64,000 nt of DNA from Streptomyces coffeae (GTDB lineage: Bacteria; Actinomycetota; Actinomycetes; Streptomycetales; Streptomycetaceae). The DNA is taken from assembly GCF_016741875.1 (NCBI RefSeq), contig NZ_JAERRF010000005.1, positions 310,001 to 374,000 of the forward strand, given 5' to 3'. Both the position numbers and the translations under genes were made by a program. The notes beneath the pieces are model-generated. The model did not search any database and was not told the origin of the DNA. It saw nothing but the letters and a program-made list of their open reading frames with translations. Positions 56,365 through 64,000 of this stretch are shown here, piece after piece (position 1 is the first letter of the stretch; each line of letters begins with the position of its first letter).

Positions 56365-57326
56365 ACCGCCTCGTCGTCGCCCGTGGGGCTGACGGCCGGC
56401 GCGGCGAGTGCGGGGCGCTCGCGCTGGGCGAAGAGCACCCGCAGGACCGCGATCCACACCAGACAGGACCCGAACATGTGGATACCGACGATCACTTCGG
56501 GCAGATGCGTGAAGTACTGGACGTACCCGATCAGGCCCTGGAGGAGCAGTACGGCCAGCAGGTCGAGCACCGTACGGCGCTGGGCCGCCGGGGCCTTCAC
56601 GGCGCGCAGGGTGAACCACAGGGCGACCGTGAGGCCGAGCACGATGTAGACGAAGTCCACATGCAGCTGGGTGATCTCCTGCCAGTCCAGCGGGATCCGG
56701 TGCACCTCGCGGGCGTCACCGGCGTGCGGACCGGATCCGGTGACCACCGTGCCGATCAGGATCAGTGCCAGGGTCGAGCCGACCAGCAGCCCGGTCAGCT
56801 GGCGCACCGGTCGGGCCACCAGGCCGCGCGGCTCGCCGTCACCCTCGCGCGACCGCTGCCAGACCGCCATCGCGACCGTGAGGAGCGCGGTGGACAGCAG
56901 GAAGTGCGAGCTGACGATGTACGGGTTGAGCCCGGTGAGCACGATGATGCCGCCGATGACGGCGTTGCTCATCACCAGCCAGAACTGGGCCCAGCCCAGC
57001 CGGGTGAGGGAGCGGCGCACCGGTGTACGGGCCCGCGCGGCGATGATCAGCAGGCCGATGAACGCGCACAGCACATACGTCAGCATGCGGTTGCCGAATT
57101 CGATGGCGCCGTGGATGCCCATGTCGGAGGTGGGCGTCAGGCTCCCGGAGGTGCACTTGGGCCAGGTGTCACAACCGAGCCCGGACTCGGTGAGCCGCAC
57201 CGTGCCACCGGTGACGACGATGACGACGGCCATCACCACGGTGGCCAGCGCGGCCCGCCGCACAAAGCGCGCGGAGGGCTGCCAGCGCCGGGCGATGAGC
57301 TCCAACGGATTCAGCGAATTCGGCAC
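56310..57326 (-). CDS. ctaA: Haem A synthase (COX15/CtaA family)
   Basis: A 338-residue membrane monooxygenase converting haem O to haem A. Eight hydrophobic helices are seen. The conserved extracytoplasmic Cys pair is in GLGCDTWPKCTSGSL near residue 51, and haem-ligand His residues are in IHGAIEFGNR near 71, VSSHFLLSTALL near 138, TQLHVDFVYIVLG near 219 and VGIHMFGSCL near 278. The C-terminus is Pro/Ala/Glu-rich. A TACGAT -10-like element 7 bases before the GTG at 57326 points to a near-leaderless promoter. It lies downstream of the ABC exporter pair. Confidence 0.94.
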   Translation of the reverse strand: MPNSLNPLELIARRWQPSARFVRRAALATVVMAVVIVVTGGTVRLTESGLGCDTWPKCTSGSLTPTSDMGIHGAIEFGNRMLTYVLCAFIGLLIIAARARTPVRRSLTRLGWAQFWLVMSNAVIGGIIVLTGLNPYIVSSHFLLSTALLTVAMAVWQRSREGDGEPRGLVARPVRQLTGLLVGSTLALILIGTVVTGSGPHAGDAREVHRIPLDWQEITQLHVDFVYIVLGLTVALWFTLRAVKAPAAQRRTVLDLLAVLLLQGLIGYVQYFTHLPEVIVGIHMFGSCLVWIAVLRVLFAQRERPALAAPAVSPTGDDEAVQPETSPAPEPEPAASSR

Positions 57327-57413
57327 GGACCTATCGTAGGCGGCTGCTTGTGCAGCTTTTCACGAGGGGTCGTCCTCAGGAGGGCCCAGCCTCTCGGGGC
57401 CCGCCCGGTGAAC

Positions 57414-58187
57414 TCACTCCCAGCGGAAGAAGCGCGCCGCCGCGCCGAGCCCCAGCACCGACCACACCGCCAGGATCCCCAGCTCCCGCCAGGGCATCGG
57501 CCCGCCGTCCTGGAGGACATCCCGCAGTCCGCCGGACAGCGCGGAGATCGGCAGCAGCTCCAGTACGCCGCTGACCGCGTCCGGGAACTTGTCCAGCGAG
57601 ACGATCACTCCGCCCGCGACAAGCAGCAGCAGGAAGACCAGGTTGGCGGCGGCGAGCGTCGCCTCGGCCTTGAGGGTGCCCGCCATCAGCAGTCCGAGTC
57701 CGGAGAACGCCGCGGTGCCGAGGATCAGCAGCAGCGCCACCGCCAGCGGGTTGCCGTGCGGCGACCAGCCCAGCGCCAGCGCGATCGCGGTCAGCAGCGC
57801 GATCTGGAGGATCTCGGTGACCAGCACCGAGCAGGTCTTGGCGGTCATCAGCCCCCACCGGGGCAGCGGGGAGACGGCGAGCCGCTTGAGCACGCCGTAG
57901 CGCCGTTCGAAGCCGGTGGCGATGGCCTGTCCGGTGAACGCCGTGGACAGCACGGCCAGCGCCAGCACACCGGGAGTGAGGAAGTCCACCGCCTCGCCGT
58001 CGCCCCCGGTGTCCACGATGTCGACACTGCTGAACAGCACCAGCACCAGGGACGGGATGACCACGGTCAGCAGCAGCTGCTCACCGTTGCGCAGCAGCAT
58101 CCGGGTCTCCAGCGCGGCCTGTGCCCGGATCATCCGCAGCAGCGGCGCGGCCCCCGGCCGGGGGAGAAAAGTGCCCGTGGCGGTCAC
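57414..58187 (-). CDS. ABC-2 type transporter permease
   Basis: A 257-residue membrane component with six hydrophobic helices (LLLTVVIPSLVLVLF, TPGVLALAVLSTAFTGQAI, VLVTEILQIALLTAIALAL, LAVALLLILGTAAFSGLGLLM, LVFLLLLVAGGVIVSL, ELGILAVWSVLGLG). It has the DrrB/ABC2 layout of drug and antibiotic exporters. The GTG at 58187 overlaps the stop of the ATPase gene (GTGA), so the two form one transporter. Confidence 0.88.
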   Translation of the reverse strand: MTATGTFLPRPGAAPLLRMIRAQAALETRMLLRNGEQLLLTVVIPSLVLVLFSSVDIVDTGGDGEAVDFLTPGVLALAVLSTAFTGQAIATGFERRYGVLKRLAVSPLPRWGLMTAKTCSVLVTEILQIALLTAIALALGWSPHGNPLAVALLLILGTAAFSGLGLLMAGTLKAEATLAAANLVFLLLLVAGGVIVSLDKFPDAVSGVLELLPISALSGGLRDVLQDGGPMPWRELGILAVWSVLGLGAAARFFRWE

Positions 58188-59110
58188 GCTCGCAGCTCCT
58201 TACCGGTGAGCTCCAGGAAGACGTCCTCAAGGGTGTGCCGCTCGACCGAGATCCGGTCCGGCATCACCCCGTTCTGCGCGCACCACGAGGTGACGGTGGC
58301 CAGCAGCTGCGGATCGACCTTGCCGGTGACGCGGTAGCCGCCGGGGGTCAGCTCGTCGGCCGTGCTGTCGGCGGGCAGCGCCTTGAGCAGCGAGGCCAGG
58401 TCGAGCGCGGGGCGGCCGGTGAAGCGCAGGGTGTTCTCGGCGCCGCCGCGGCACAGCTCCTCGGGGCTGCCGTCGGCGATCACCTTGCCGCCGTCGATGA
58501 TCGCGACATGGTCGGCGAGCTGTTCGGCCTCGTCCATGTAGTGCGTGGTCAGCACGACGGTGACACCGTCCTGGCGCAGCTCGCGGATGAGATCCCAGGT
58601 GGCGCGGCGGGCCTGTGGGTCGAGACCGGCGGTCGGCTCGTCGAGGAAGACCAGCTCGGGGCGGCCCACGACGGCCATGGCGAGGGCGAGCCGCTGCTGC
58701 TGGCCGCCGGAGAGCCTGCGGTAGGTGGTGCGGCCGCAGGAGCCGAGGCCCAGCCGGTCGATCAGCAGATCGACGTCCACCGGGTGGGCGTGCAGGGAGG
58801 CGGTGTGCCGCAGCATCTCTTCTGCGCGCGCGCCGGAGTAAACGCCTCCGGACTGGAGCATCACACCGATCCGCGGCCGCAGCGCGGCCGCGTCCCCGAC
58901 CGGGTCCAGGCCGAATATGCGCACCGTCCCGGCATCGGGGCGGCGGTACCCCTCGCAGGTCTCGACCGTGGTGGTCTTACCGGCCCCGTTGGGCCCGAGA
59001 ACGGCGCTCACGGTGCCGCGCGCGACGGACAGGTCGAGCCCGTCGACGGCGGTCTTCGAGCCGTACCGCTTGACCAGGCCGACGACATCGACCGCGGGCT
59101 CTTCTCGCAT
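58184..59110 (-). CDS. ABC transporter ATP-binding protein (DrrA type)
   Basis: A 308-residue ATPase. Walker A is GPNGAGKTTTVETCEG near residue 39, the signature is LSGGQQQRLALAMAVVG near 134, and Walker B LVFLDEPTAGLDPQARR near 156; the switch His is in TTHYMDEAEQLADH near 190. A C-terminal extension of about 90 residues matches the DUF4162-type regulatory domain of drug exporters. It pairs with the permease downstream. The substrate is unknown. It is transcribed divergently from sufR. Confidence 0.92.
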   Translation of the reverse strand: MREEPAVDVVGLVKRYGSKTAVDGLDLSVARGTVSAVLGPNGAGKTTTVETCEGYRRPDAGTVRIFGLDPVGDAAALRPRIGVMLQSGGVYSGARAEEMLRHTASLHAHPVDVDLLIDRLGLGSCGRTTYRRLSGGQQQRLALAMAVVGRPELVFLDEPTAGLDPQARRATWDLIRELRQDGVTVVLTTHYMDEAEQLADHVAIIDGGKVIADGSPEELCRGGAENTLRFTGRPALDLASLLKALPADSTADELTPGGYRVTGKVDPQLLATVTSWCAQNGVMPDRISVERHTLEDVFLELTGKELRA

Positions 59111-59194
59111 GCCGGGCAGTCTACGAATCGCCGGGGGCGCCGTGGGCGGCAGGGCGGAAGCGGAGTGCCCGGAACCGCATCGTCGCAGGTGAAG

Positions 59195-59281
59195 TTAGGT
59201 GTGCCTAAGTGATACACCCCACCGAAGGGCGTCTCCGCCCTCGCTTGTATGTCTCCCGGGAATTACGCAACAATGGTGTTG
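59195..59281. promoter_or_regulatory. sufR promoter region with two inverted repeats
   Basis: TTAGG-TGTG-CCTAA at 59195-59208 resembles half of an iron-box palindrome but with short spacing. TTGTAT (59245-59250) and CAACAA (59268-59273) are 17 bases apart, giving a start at about the GTG (59281), hence a leaderless mRNA. CAACA-ATGG-TGTTG (59268-59281) covers the -10 and start codon and could be the SufR operator. All are candidates only. Confidence 0.45.
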
Positions 59282-60090
59282 TGAAATACGCGAGCGAGGC
59301 TCCGAAGGGACGCGCGGCCGAGGTGGCCGCGCGGTCTGGCATGCCCGTTTCCGCGTCCGACGAGCAGCACGGCACCCGTAACAGGGTGGCCCGCTCCATC
59401 CTCGACCATGGCCCCTCCACCGCGGCCGAGCTCGCGCTGCGGCTGGAGCTGACCCAGGCGGCCGTCCGCCGCCACCTCGACACCCTCGCCGCCGACGGCG
59501 TCGTCGAGCCCCGCGAGAAGAGGGTGTACGGGGCGCGGGGGCGCGGCCGCCCGGCCAAGGTCTTCGCGCTCACCGACTGCGGCCGTGACGCCTTCGACCA
59601 GGCCTACGACAAGCTGGCCGTCGACGCCCTGCGCTGGATCGAGCAGAGCGCCGGGGGCGGTGAGGCCGGGCGGGCCGCCGTCGCGGCGTTCGCCCGCGCC
59701 CGGCTGGCCGTCCAGGCCGAGGGATACCGCGGTGCCGTCGAGGCCGCCGACCCCGGCAGGCGTACCCAGGCCCTTGCGGGCGCACTGTCCGCGGACGGGT
59801 ACGCTGCTACGGCGCGCAGCGCGCCGGTCGGCGAACAGCTCTGCCAGCACCACTGCCCGGTCGCCCACGCAGCCGAGCGATATCCGCAGCTGTGCGAGGC
59901 GGAGACCGAGGTCTTCTCCCAGCTGCTCGGGACTCATGTGCAGCGTCTGGCCACCATCGCCCATGGCGACGGAGTGTGCACGACGTTCATTCCGAAGACC
60001 GCCAGCACCGAAGCGGCCGTGACGGCCGACCCCAGTACCACCAAGACCACCACCGCATCTGCCAGCACGGCCGGGAGGAACCCCGAATGA
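59281..60090 (+). CDS. sufR: SufR-like iron-sulfur transcriptional repressor
   Basis: A 269-residue ArsR/DeoR-like winged-helix regulator of the SUF operon. The helix-turn-helix is [45 protein letters not shown] near residues 35-80. Near 187 the cluster-binding cysteines appear as C-QHH-C, with a third Cys 13 residues later (PQLCEAE), consistent with an Fe-S sensor. The GTG at 59281 is chosen from its promoter spacing; upstream extension to 59209 is not supported. The stop overlaps the sufB ATG, so regulator and operon are one unit, a likely feedback loop. Confidence 0.9.
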   Translation: MKYASEAPKGRAAEVAARSGMPVSASDEQHGTRNRVARSILDHGPSTAAELALRLELTQAAVRRHLDTLAADGVVEPREKRVYGARGRGRPAKVFALTDCGRDAFDQAYDKLAVDALRWIEQSAGGGEAGRAAVAAFARARLAVQAEGYRGAVEAADPGRRTQALAGALSADGYAATARSAPVGEQLCQHHCPVAHAAERYPQLCEAETEVFSQLLGTHVQRLATIAHGDGVCTTFIPKTASTEAAVTADPSTTKTTTASASTAGRNPE

Positions 60091-61508
60091 CTCTCCCCAC
60101 GGAGACCGCTCACCCCGAGCTCGAGGGTCTGGGCAACTACGAGTACGGCTGGGCCGACTCCGACGTGGCCGGCGCTTCGGCCAAGCGCGGGCTCTCCGAG
60201 GACGTCGTCCGCGACATCTCGGGGAAGAAGTCCGAGCCGGAGTGGATGCTCAAGCTGCGTCTGAAGGGTCTGAAGCTCTTCGACAAGAAGCCCATGCCGA
60301 CCTGGGGCTCGGACCTGTCGGGCATCGACTTCGACAACATCAAGTACTTCGTGCGTTCCACGGAGCAGCAGGCCGCCTCCTGGGAGGAGCTGCCCGAGGA
60401 CATCAAGAACACCTACGACAAGCTGGGCATCCCGGAGGCCGAGAAGCAGCGCCTGGTCGCCGGTGTCGCCGCCCAGTACGAGTCCGAGGTCGTCTACCAC
60501 AAGATCCGTGAGGACCTCGAGGAGCAGGGCGTCATCTTCCTCGACACCGACACCGGTCTGCGGGAGCACCCGGAGCTGTTCAAGGAGTACTTCGGCTCGG
60601 TGATCCCGGCGGGTGACAACAAGTTCGCCTCGCTGAACACGGCGGTGTGGTCCGGCGGCTCGTTCATCTACGTGCCCAAGGGCGTCCATGTGGAGATCCC
60701 GCTCCAGGCCTACTTCCGGATCAACACCGAGAACATGGGCCAGTTCGAGCGGACGCTGATCATCGTCGACGAGGACGCCTACGTCCACTACGTCGAGGGC
60801 TGCACCGCGCCGATCTACAAGTCGGACTCGCTGCACTCCGCGGTCGTCGAGATCATCGTCAAGAAGGGCGCCCGCTGCCGCTACACGACCATCCAGAACT
60901 GGTCGAACAACGTCTACAACCTGGTCACCAAGCGCGCCGTCGCCTATGAGGGCGCCACCATGGAGTGGGTCGACGGCAACATCGGCTCCAAGGTGACCAT
61001 GAAGTACCCCGCCGTCTACCTGATGGGCGAGCACGCCAAGGGCGAGACCCTGTCCATCGCCTTCGCGGGCGAGGGCCAGCACCAGGACGCCGGAGCCAAG
61101 ATGGTCCACATGGCGCCCCACACCTCGTCCAACATCGTCTCCAAGTCGGTGGCGCGCGGCGGCGGCCGCACCTCCTACCGCGGGCTGATCGAGATCGGCG
61201 AGGGCGCCGAGGGCTCCAAGTCCAATGTGCTCTGTGACGCCCTGCTGGTGGACACCATCTCCCGGTCCGACACCTACCCGTATGTGGACGTCCGCGAGGA
61301 CGATGTGTCCATGGGCCACGAGGCGACCGTCTCCAAGGTCAGCGACGACCAGCTCTTCTACCTGATGAGCCGCGGTCTGTCGGAGGACGAGGCCATGGCG
61401 ATGATCGTCCGCGGCTTTGTCGAGCCGATCGCGCGCGAGCTGCCCATGGAGTACGCGCTGGAGCTCAACCGGCTGATCGAGCTGCAAATGGAGGGCGCGG
61501 TCGGCTGA
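60087..61508 (+). CDS. sufB: Fe-S cluster assembly protein SufB
   Basis: Scaffold subunit of the SufBCD complex, 473 residues. It begins [22 protein letters not shown]; the conserved [29 protein letters not shown] is near 89, [21 protein letters not shown] near 193, [12 protein letters not shown] near 230 with the Cys scaffold site, and [43 protein letters not shown] at the C-terminus (split here into key parts). The ATG at 60087 has GGGAGGAA and overlaps the sufR stop. Confidence 0.97.
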   Translation: MTLPTETAHPELEGLGNYEYGWADSDVAGASAKRGLSEDVVRDISGKKSEPEWMLKLRLKGLKLFDKKPMPTWGSDLSGIDFDNIKYFVRSTEQQAASWEELPEDIKNTYDKLGIPEAEKQRLVAGVAAQYESEVVYHKIREDLEEQGVIFLDTDTGLREHPELFKEYFGSVIPAGDNKFASLNTAVWSGGSFIYVPKGVHVEIPLQAYFRINTENMGQFERTLIIVDEDAYVHYVEGCTAPIYKSDSLHSAVVEIIVKKGARCRYTTIQNWSNNVYNLVTKRAVAYEGATMEWVDGNIGSKVTMKYPAVYLMGEHAKGETLSIAFAGEGQHQDAGAKMVHMAPHTSSNIVSKSVARGGGRTSYRGLIEIGEGAEGSKSNVLCDALLVDTISRSDTYPYVDVREDDVSMGHEATVSKVSDDQLFYLMSRGLSEDEAMAMIVRGFVEPIARELPMEYALELNRLIELQMEGAVG

Positions 61509-61594
61509 CGCCACCGCCCCTCCCGCCCCACCGGGGGGCGACCCCGCCAAGCCGCGACACAACTCAGGCAGAGAAAGCGAGCAGTACGACAGCC

Positions 61595-62764
61595 ATGGCT
61601 GAAACCATTCCCGCCGGATCCACTACGGACGGTGTCATCCAGGTGGGCCAGCCCACCGATGCGCGGGTCAGCGCCCCCGCGTCGTACGACGTGGCCGACT
61701 TCCCCGTGCCCCACGGCCGGGAGGAGGACTGGCGGTTCACCCCGCTGGAGCGGCTGCGCGGCCTCCACGACGGCACCGCCGTCGCCGACGGCGGTGTCCG
61801 GGTCGAGGTGAGCGCCCCCGAGGGCGTCACCGTCGAGACCGTGGGCCGTGATGACGCGCGCCTGGGCAAGGCCGGCAAGCCGGTGGACCGGGTGGCGGCC
61901 CAGGCGTACAGCTCCTTCGAGAAGGCGTCGGTCGTCTCGGTGCCCAAGGAGATGGTGCTCACCGAGCCGGTGCGGATCTCCGTGCACGGCGAGGGCGGTA
62001 CCGCCTTCGGCCACCAGCTGATCGAGCTCGGCGCCTTCGCCGAGGCCGTGGTGGTCATCGACCACACCGGTGACGCCACCCTCGCCGCCAACGTCGAGTA
62101 CGTGATCGGCGACGGCGCCAAGCTCACCGTGGTCTCCGTCCAGGACTGGGACGACACCGCCGTCCACGCCGGTCAGCACACCGCGCTGGTCGGCCGGGAC
62201 GCAAGCTTCAAGTCCGTGGTCGTCACCTTCGGCGGCGATCTGGTGCGGCTCCACCCGCGAGTGGTCTACGGCGCCCCCGGCGGTGAGGCCGAGCTCTACG
62301 GCCTGTACTTCACCGACAACGGCCAGCACCAGGAGCACCGCCTCTTCATCGACCACGACACCCCGCACTGCCGGAGCAACGTGGCCTACAAGGGAGCGCT
62401 CCAGGGCAAGGACGCCCACGCGGTCTGGATCGGCGACGTGCTGATCCGCGCCGAGGCCGAGGGCACCGACACCTACGAGCTCAACCGCAACCTGGTCCTC
62501 ACCGACGGCGCCCGCGTCGACTCGGTGCCCAACCTGGAGATCGAGACCGGCGAGATCGTCGGCGCCGGCCACGCCAGCGCCACCGGCCGCTTCGAGGACG
62601 AGCAGCTGTTCTACCTGATGGCGCGCGGCATCCCGGCCGACGAGGCCCGCCGTCTGGTGGTGCGCGGCTTCTTCGCCGAGCTCGTCCAGCAGATCGGCAT
62701 CCCCGAGCTGGAGGAGCGTCTGATCGACAAGATCGAGGCAGAGCTGGAGGCGTCCGTAGGATGA
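61595..62764 (+). CDS. sufD: Fe-S cluster assembly protein SufD
   Basis: A 389-residue SufB paralogue and partner. The conserved N-terminal VPHGREEDWRFTPLERLRGL is near residue 37; the beta-helix core has LYGLYFTDNGQHQEHRLFIDHD near 230 and CRSNVAYKGALQGKDAHAVWIGDVLI near 260, and the C-terminal SATGRFEDEQLFYLMARGIPADEARRLVVRGFF (in parts) matches SufB. ATG start at 61595, 86 bases after sufB. Its stop overlaps the ferredoxin gene start by 4 bases. Confidence 0.96.
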   Translation: MAETIPAGSTTDGVIQVGQPTDARVSAPASYDVADFPVPHGREEDWRFTPLERLRGLHDGTAVADGGVRVEVSAPEGVTVETVGRDDARLGKAGKPVDRVAAQAYSSFEKASVVSVPKEMVLTEPVRISVHGEGGTAFGHQLIELGAFAEAVVVIDHTGDATLAANVEYVIGDGAKLTVVSVQDWDDTAVHAGQHTALVGRDASFKSVVVTFGGDLVRLHPRVVYGAPGGEAELYGLYFTDNGQHQEHRLFIDHDTPHCRSNVAYKGALQGKDAHAVWIGDVLIRAEAEGTDTYELNRNLVLTDGARVDSVPNLEIETGEIVGAGHASATGRFEDEQLFYLMARGIPADEARRLVVRGFFAELVQQIGIPELEERLIDKIEAELEASVG

Positions 62765-63084
62765 CCGACACCTTCGTACGCGCCTGCGCCCTGGCCGAGC
62801 TCGAGGAGGACACCCCCAAGCGGGTCGAGCTCGAGGGGGTACCGATCGCCCTGGTCCGCACCGAGGGCGAGGTGTTCGCGGTCAACGACATCTGCTCGCA
62901 CGCGAACGTCTCGCTGTCCGAGGGCGAGGTCGAGGACTGTCAGATCGAGTGCTGGCTGCACGGCTCCAGTTTCGATCTGCGCACCGGCAAGCCGTCCGGT
63001 CTCCCCGCCACCCGCCCCGTCCCCGTATACCCCGTAAAGATCGAAGGGGACGACGTACTCGTCTCCGTCACCCAGGAGTCCTGA
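62761..63084 (+). CDS. Rieske-type ferredoxin in the SUF operon
   Basis: A 107-residue non-haem iron oxygenase-type ferredoxin. The Rieske ligands are CSHANVSL near residue 44 and CWLHGSSFDLRTGK near 63. It is the usual small partner between sufD and sufC in actinobacteria and may supply electrons to cluster assembly or serve as an early client; its exact role is not settled. The ATG at 62761 overlaps the sufD stop. Confidence 0.93.
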   Translation: MTDTFVRACALAELEEDTPKRVELEGVPIALVRTEGEVFAVNDICSHANVSLSEGEVEDCQIECWLHGSSFDLRTGKPSGLPATRPVPVYPVKIEGDDVLVSVTQES

Positions 63085-63091
63085 GGCACCC

Positions 63092-64000
<909 letters not shown>

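Overview
The window is a GC-rich stretch of a Streptomyces (or very close actinomycete) chromosome core. The evidence is the strong third-position GC bias, the many GTG starts and ATGA/GTGA stop-start overlaps, near-leaderless promoters, and a gene set and order typical of the genus: whiA with rapZ and yvcK, opcA beside zwf, an RbpA-family protein, and two adjacent TerD genes. I see no rRNA, tRNA, CRISPR array, insertion sequence, prophage or biosynthetic cluster. The terminal genes hrpB (left) and sufS (right) are cut by the window edges.

Layout. 1-16 kb holds hrpB (partial), a methyltransferase, rpsA, a shortened beta-helix protein, a PAC2 protein, coaE, a run of small accessory genes (TPR, DUF6343, ADP-ribosylglycohydrolase, TetR with a FUSC membrane protein, a solitary PemK-like protein, DUF1697, a uridine-kinase-like protein without a P-loop), two tandem DUF4360 secreted proteins, ogt, a glycerophosphodiesterase and a DUF4177 protein. 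16-22.5 kb holds uvrB followed by a Ter stress cluster: TerD, a TerD protein fused to a degenerate FtsK-like domain, and TerC behind a yybP-ykoY (manganese) riboswitch. 22.6-36 kb holds an MHS transporter, an MBL hydrolase, uvrA, a lacI-pfkB sugar kinase pair facing a perfect 30-bp palindrome, a Rieske lipoprotein, and the coupled uvrC-rapZ-yvcK-whiA run.

36-53 kb is a central-carbon block: a large secreted M14 peptidase, then gap-pgk-tpiA-secG, an RbpA-family gene, an MFS exporter and pgi on the plus strand. These converge on the minus-strand pentose phosphate operon tkt-tal-zwf-opcA-pgl. 53.7-59 kb holds haem O synthase (ctaB) and haem A synthase (ctaA) flanking two poorly characterised genes, plus a drug/antibiotic-type ABC exporter pair. 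59.2-64 kb is the SUF iron-sulfur operon with its regulator: sufR-like, sufB, sufD, a Rieske ferredoxin, sufC and sufS.

Functionally the window joins nucleotide excision repair (uvrA, uvrB, uvrC), direct alkylation repair (ogt), glycolysis and NADPH supply, haem A and Fe-S assembly, and control of sporulation (whiA). The points most worth attention are the translational manganese switch in front of terC, the TerD-FtsK-like fusion beside it, the perfect palindrome at 30409, the active-site variant in ogt, and several lineage-specific in-frame repeats (UvrC, PfkB, the small protein at 54673).
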